Shown here piece after piece: positions 62,989 through 64,000 of a DNA stretch of 64,000 nt. Source of the DNA: Pseudopontixanthobacter vadosimaris (GTDB lineage Bacteria; Pseudomonadota; Alphaproteobacteria; Sphingomonadales; Sphingomonadaceae); assembly GCF_012979275.1 (NCBI RefSeq), contig NZ_JABASZ010000014.1:1-64000 (forward strand). The letters are read 5' to 3'. Position numbers and translations under genes: made by a program. The notes beneath the pieces were generated by a model. That model did no database searches, had not been told where the DNA came from, and saw nothing but the letters and a program-made list of their open reading frames with translations. The stretch's first letter is position 1. Each line of letters opens with the position of its first letter.

Positions 62989-64000
62989 TCAGGCAGCCGC
63001 CTCTGGATCGGCAGGTAGCATGAGCGTAAATCGCGCACCCTGCCCGGGTTCGCTCACCACCGTCAGATCGCCTTGCATGGCGCGTGCCAGGCGGCGTGAG
63101 ATATACAGGCCCAGCCCTGAACCGCCATCGCCGCTGCGACCCAGTCGTTCGAATTTTTTGAACACCAGTTTCTGCTGGTCGGGCGTGAGGCCCTGCCCCT
63201 GATCGGCGACCTGCAGCGAAGCCATGCCACCCGATTCGCCCGCACGCAGGACGATGGCAGAACCTTCGGGCGCGTAATGAATGGCATTTCCAAGCAGATT
63301 CAGAATGATCTGCAGCACACGCCGGAATTCTCCGACAGCAGGGTATTTCGTACTCTCGGTTGGCGCAGCGATGCTGATATTCTTCTCTCGCGCCCGGACG
63401 CCCAGAATACCAGCCGCCTGCCGGGCGACCTCGGCAAGATCGATCCGGTCGGGCGATACCTTGAATTCAGCATCCTCCACCACTTCCAGATCGGCCAGAT
63501 CGTCGATCAGTGACAACAGATGCTGCCCGGCAGTGGCGATGTCGGCGGCATAGCTGGAATATTCCCCGGCCAGCGGCCCGGCGAGCTGTGACCTGATCGT
63601 TTCGGCGTTCGCGATGATGCGGGCGACCGGCCTTCGCAGAACCGGCGCCAGATCCTGTCCCAACGCCTTGCCCAAAGAGGCTGGCCTCGCCTGCGGGGAT
63701 TGCCGACGAAGAGTGCCCTCCGGTTTCTCGTCAGCCAGAAAATACAATTCGAAACCTGCGCTTCCGGAATTCCTGTCGCCGGCCGGTATCACCCGTGCCC
63801 GCATGTTCATGTGAGTACCGCAGGCACCGATCCCCGCCTCGATCCTCGCCCCGTCGAGCAGGCGCCAGTGCGTGTCCCCCGCATTCGGCAATTCAGGCAG
63901 GTCGACCAGCTCCGTCCAGTGCTGGCCCACATGCGCGCGCATTTCACGCGCAAGGTCCCGCAACCGCGCGGAATGTGCCTCTACAGACAGAACATGCTGT
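62989..64000 (-). CDS. Sensor histidine kinase, C-terminal part (continues beyond the right edge)
   Basis: The frame is open to the window edge: the codons before the first start-like TTG at 63963 read Q-H-V-L-S-V-E-A-H-S-A-R-L without a stop. The visible part has a PAS-like region, a HisKA-like segment (V-L-R-R-P-V-A-R-I-I-A-N-A-E-T) in which the phospho-acceptor histidine appears replaced by R, then an ATPase domain with L-N-L-L-G-N-A-I-H-Y-A and G-G-S-G-L-G-L-Y-I. It is probably a hybrid or atypical kinase, or one whose acceptor is on another protein. No partner regulator is visible. Confidence 0.85.
   Translation of the reverse strand, partial: QHVLSVEAHSARLRDLAREMRAHVGQHWTELVDLPELPNAGDTHWRLLDGARIEAGIGACGTHMNMRARVIPAGDRNSGSAGFELYFLADEKPEGTLRRQSPQARPASLGKALGQDLAPVLRRPVARIIANAETIRSQLAGPLAGEYSSYAADIATAGQHLLSLIDDLADLEVVEDAEFKVSPDRIDLAEVARQAAGILGVRAREKNISIAAPTESTKYPAVGEFRRVLQIILNLLGNAIHYAPEGSAIVLRAGESGGMASLQVADQGQGLTPDQQKLVFKKFERLGRSGDGGSGLGLYISRRLARAMQGDLTVVSEPGQGARFTLMLPADPEAAA

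Overview
The window reads as a chromosomal segment of a GC-rich alphaproteobacterium, most likely order Sphingomonadales and probably the Erythrobacteraceae (Erythrobacter/Altererythrobacter relatives). The grounds are gene order and protein type, not a database search: a dusB-ntrB-ntrC-ntrY-ntrX-hfq-hflX block, a fused IspDF, pyruvate dehydrogenase E1 beta with its own lipoyl domain, a trp(G)DC-moaC-moeA-lexA-comEC-gltX-gltA block, an alphaproteobacterial GTTC-N7-GTTC LexA box, and a tandem-domain Hfq. About nine tenths is core housekeeping; accessory or decaying material lies mainly at 1-2110 and 32230-32730.

Layout. 1-2110: end of an IS5-type transposase, a secreted DUF4402 protein, a small membrane protein without a normal start codon, an intact tRNA-Ser(TGA), and a second tRNA-Ser(TGA) that has lost its 3' third. 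2240-10307: a + strand series of mltB, dac, tmk, holB, metG, tatD, an MBL-fold hydrolase, a 55-residue membrane protein and mazG. 10315-19664: the - strand hflX, hfq (two Sm domains in one chain), ntrX, ntrY, ntrC, ntrB and dusB. 19740-25712: ispDF, cinA-like, a RatA/Coq10-like protein, lipA, carbonic anhydrase, a NYN-domain protein and a large exported repeat protein. 26035-33629: gyrA, a YhhN-family membrane protein, trmFO, an EF-hand protein, a squalene/phytoene-synthase-like protein and a small Tad pilin cluster whose first gene is broken. 33752-36856: pdhB, pdhA, ftsB.

37043-48465: hppD with a VOC gene, an MscS channel, a RamB/ScfR-type regulator divergent from isocitrate lyase (aceA), tRNA-Arg(CCT), DUF1178, nitrilase, grxC, pyrG, secG and tpiA. 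48693-57769: ppiD, then trpE, a phosphodiester glycosidase lipoprotein, trpG, trpD, trpC, moaC, moeA; every junction from trpE to moeA is a 4-base stop/start overlap. lexA follows with its own SOS box. 57789-64000: comEC, gltX, gltA, a small membrane protein and the 3' part of a sensor histidine kinase that runs off the window.

The points most worth a second look are the tandem Hfq; the paired TGGACAA(A/T)TGCAC repeats between the acyl-CoA-type regulator and aceA; the structured 3' region of aceA; the phosphodiester glycosidase gene inside trp; the intact/decayed tRNA-Ser pair beside IS material; and an NtrX lacking the sigma-54 GAFTGA loop. I found no CRISPR array, prophage or toxin-antitoxin locus. 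Nothing here forms an obviously new multi-gene defence or biosynthetic system.
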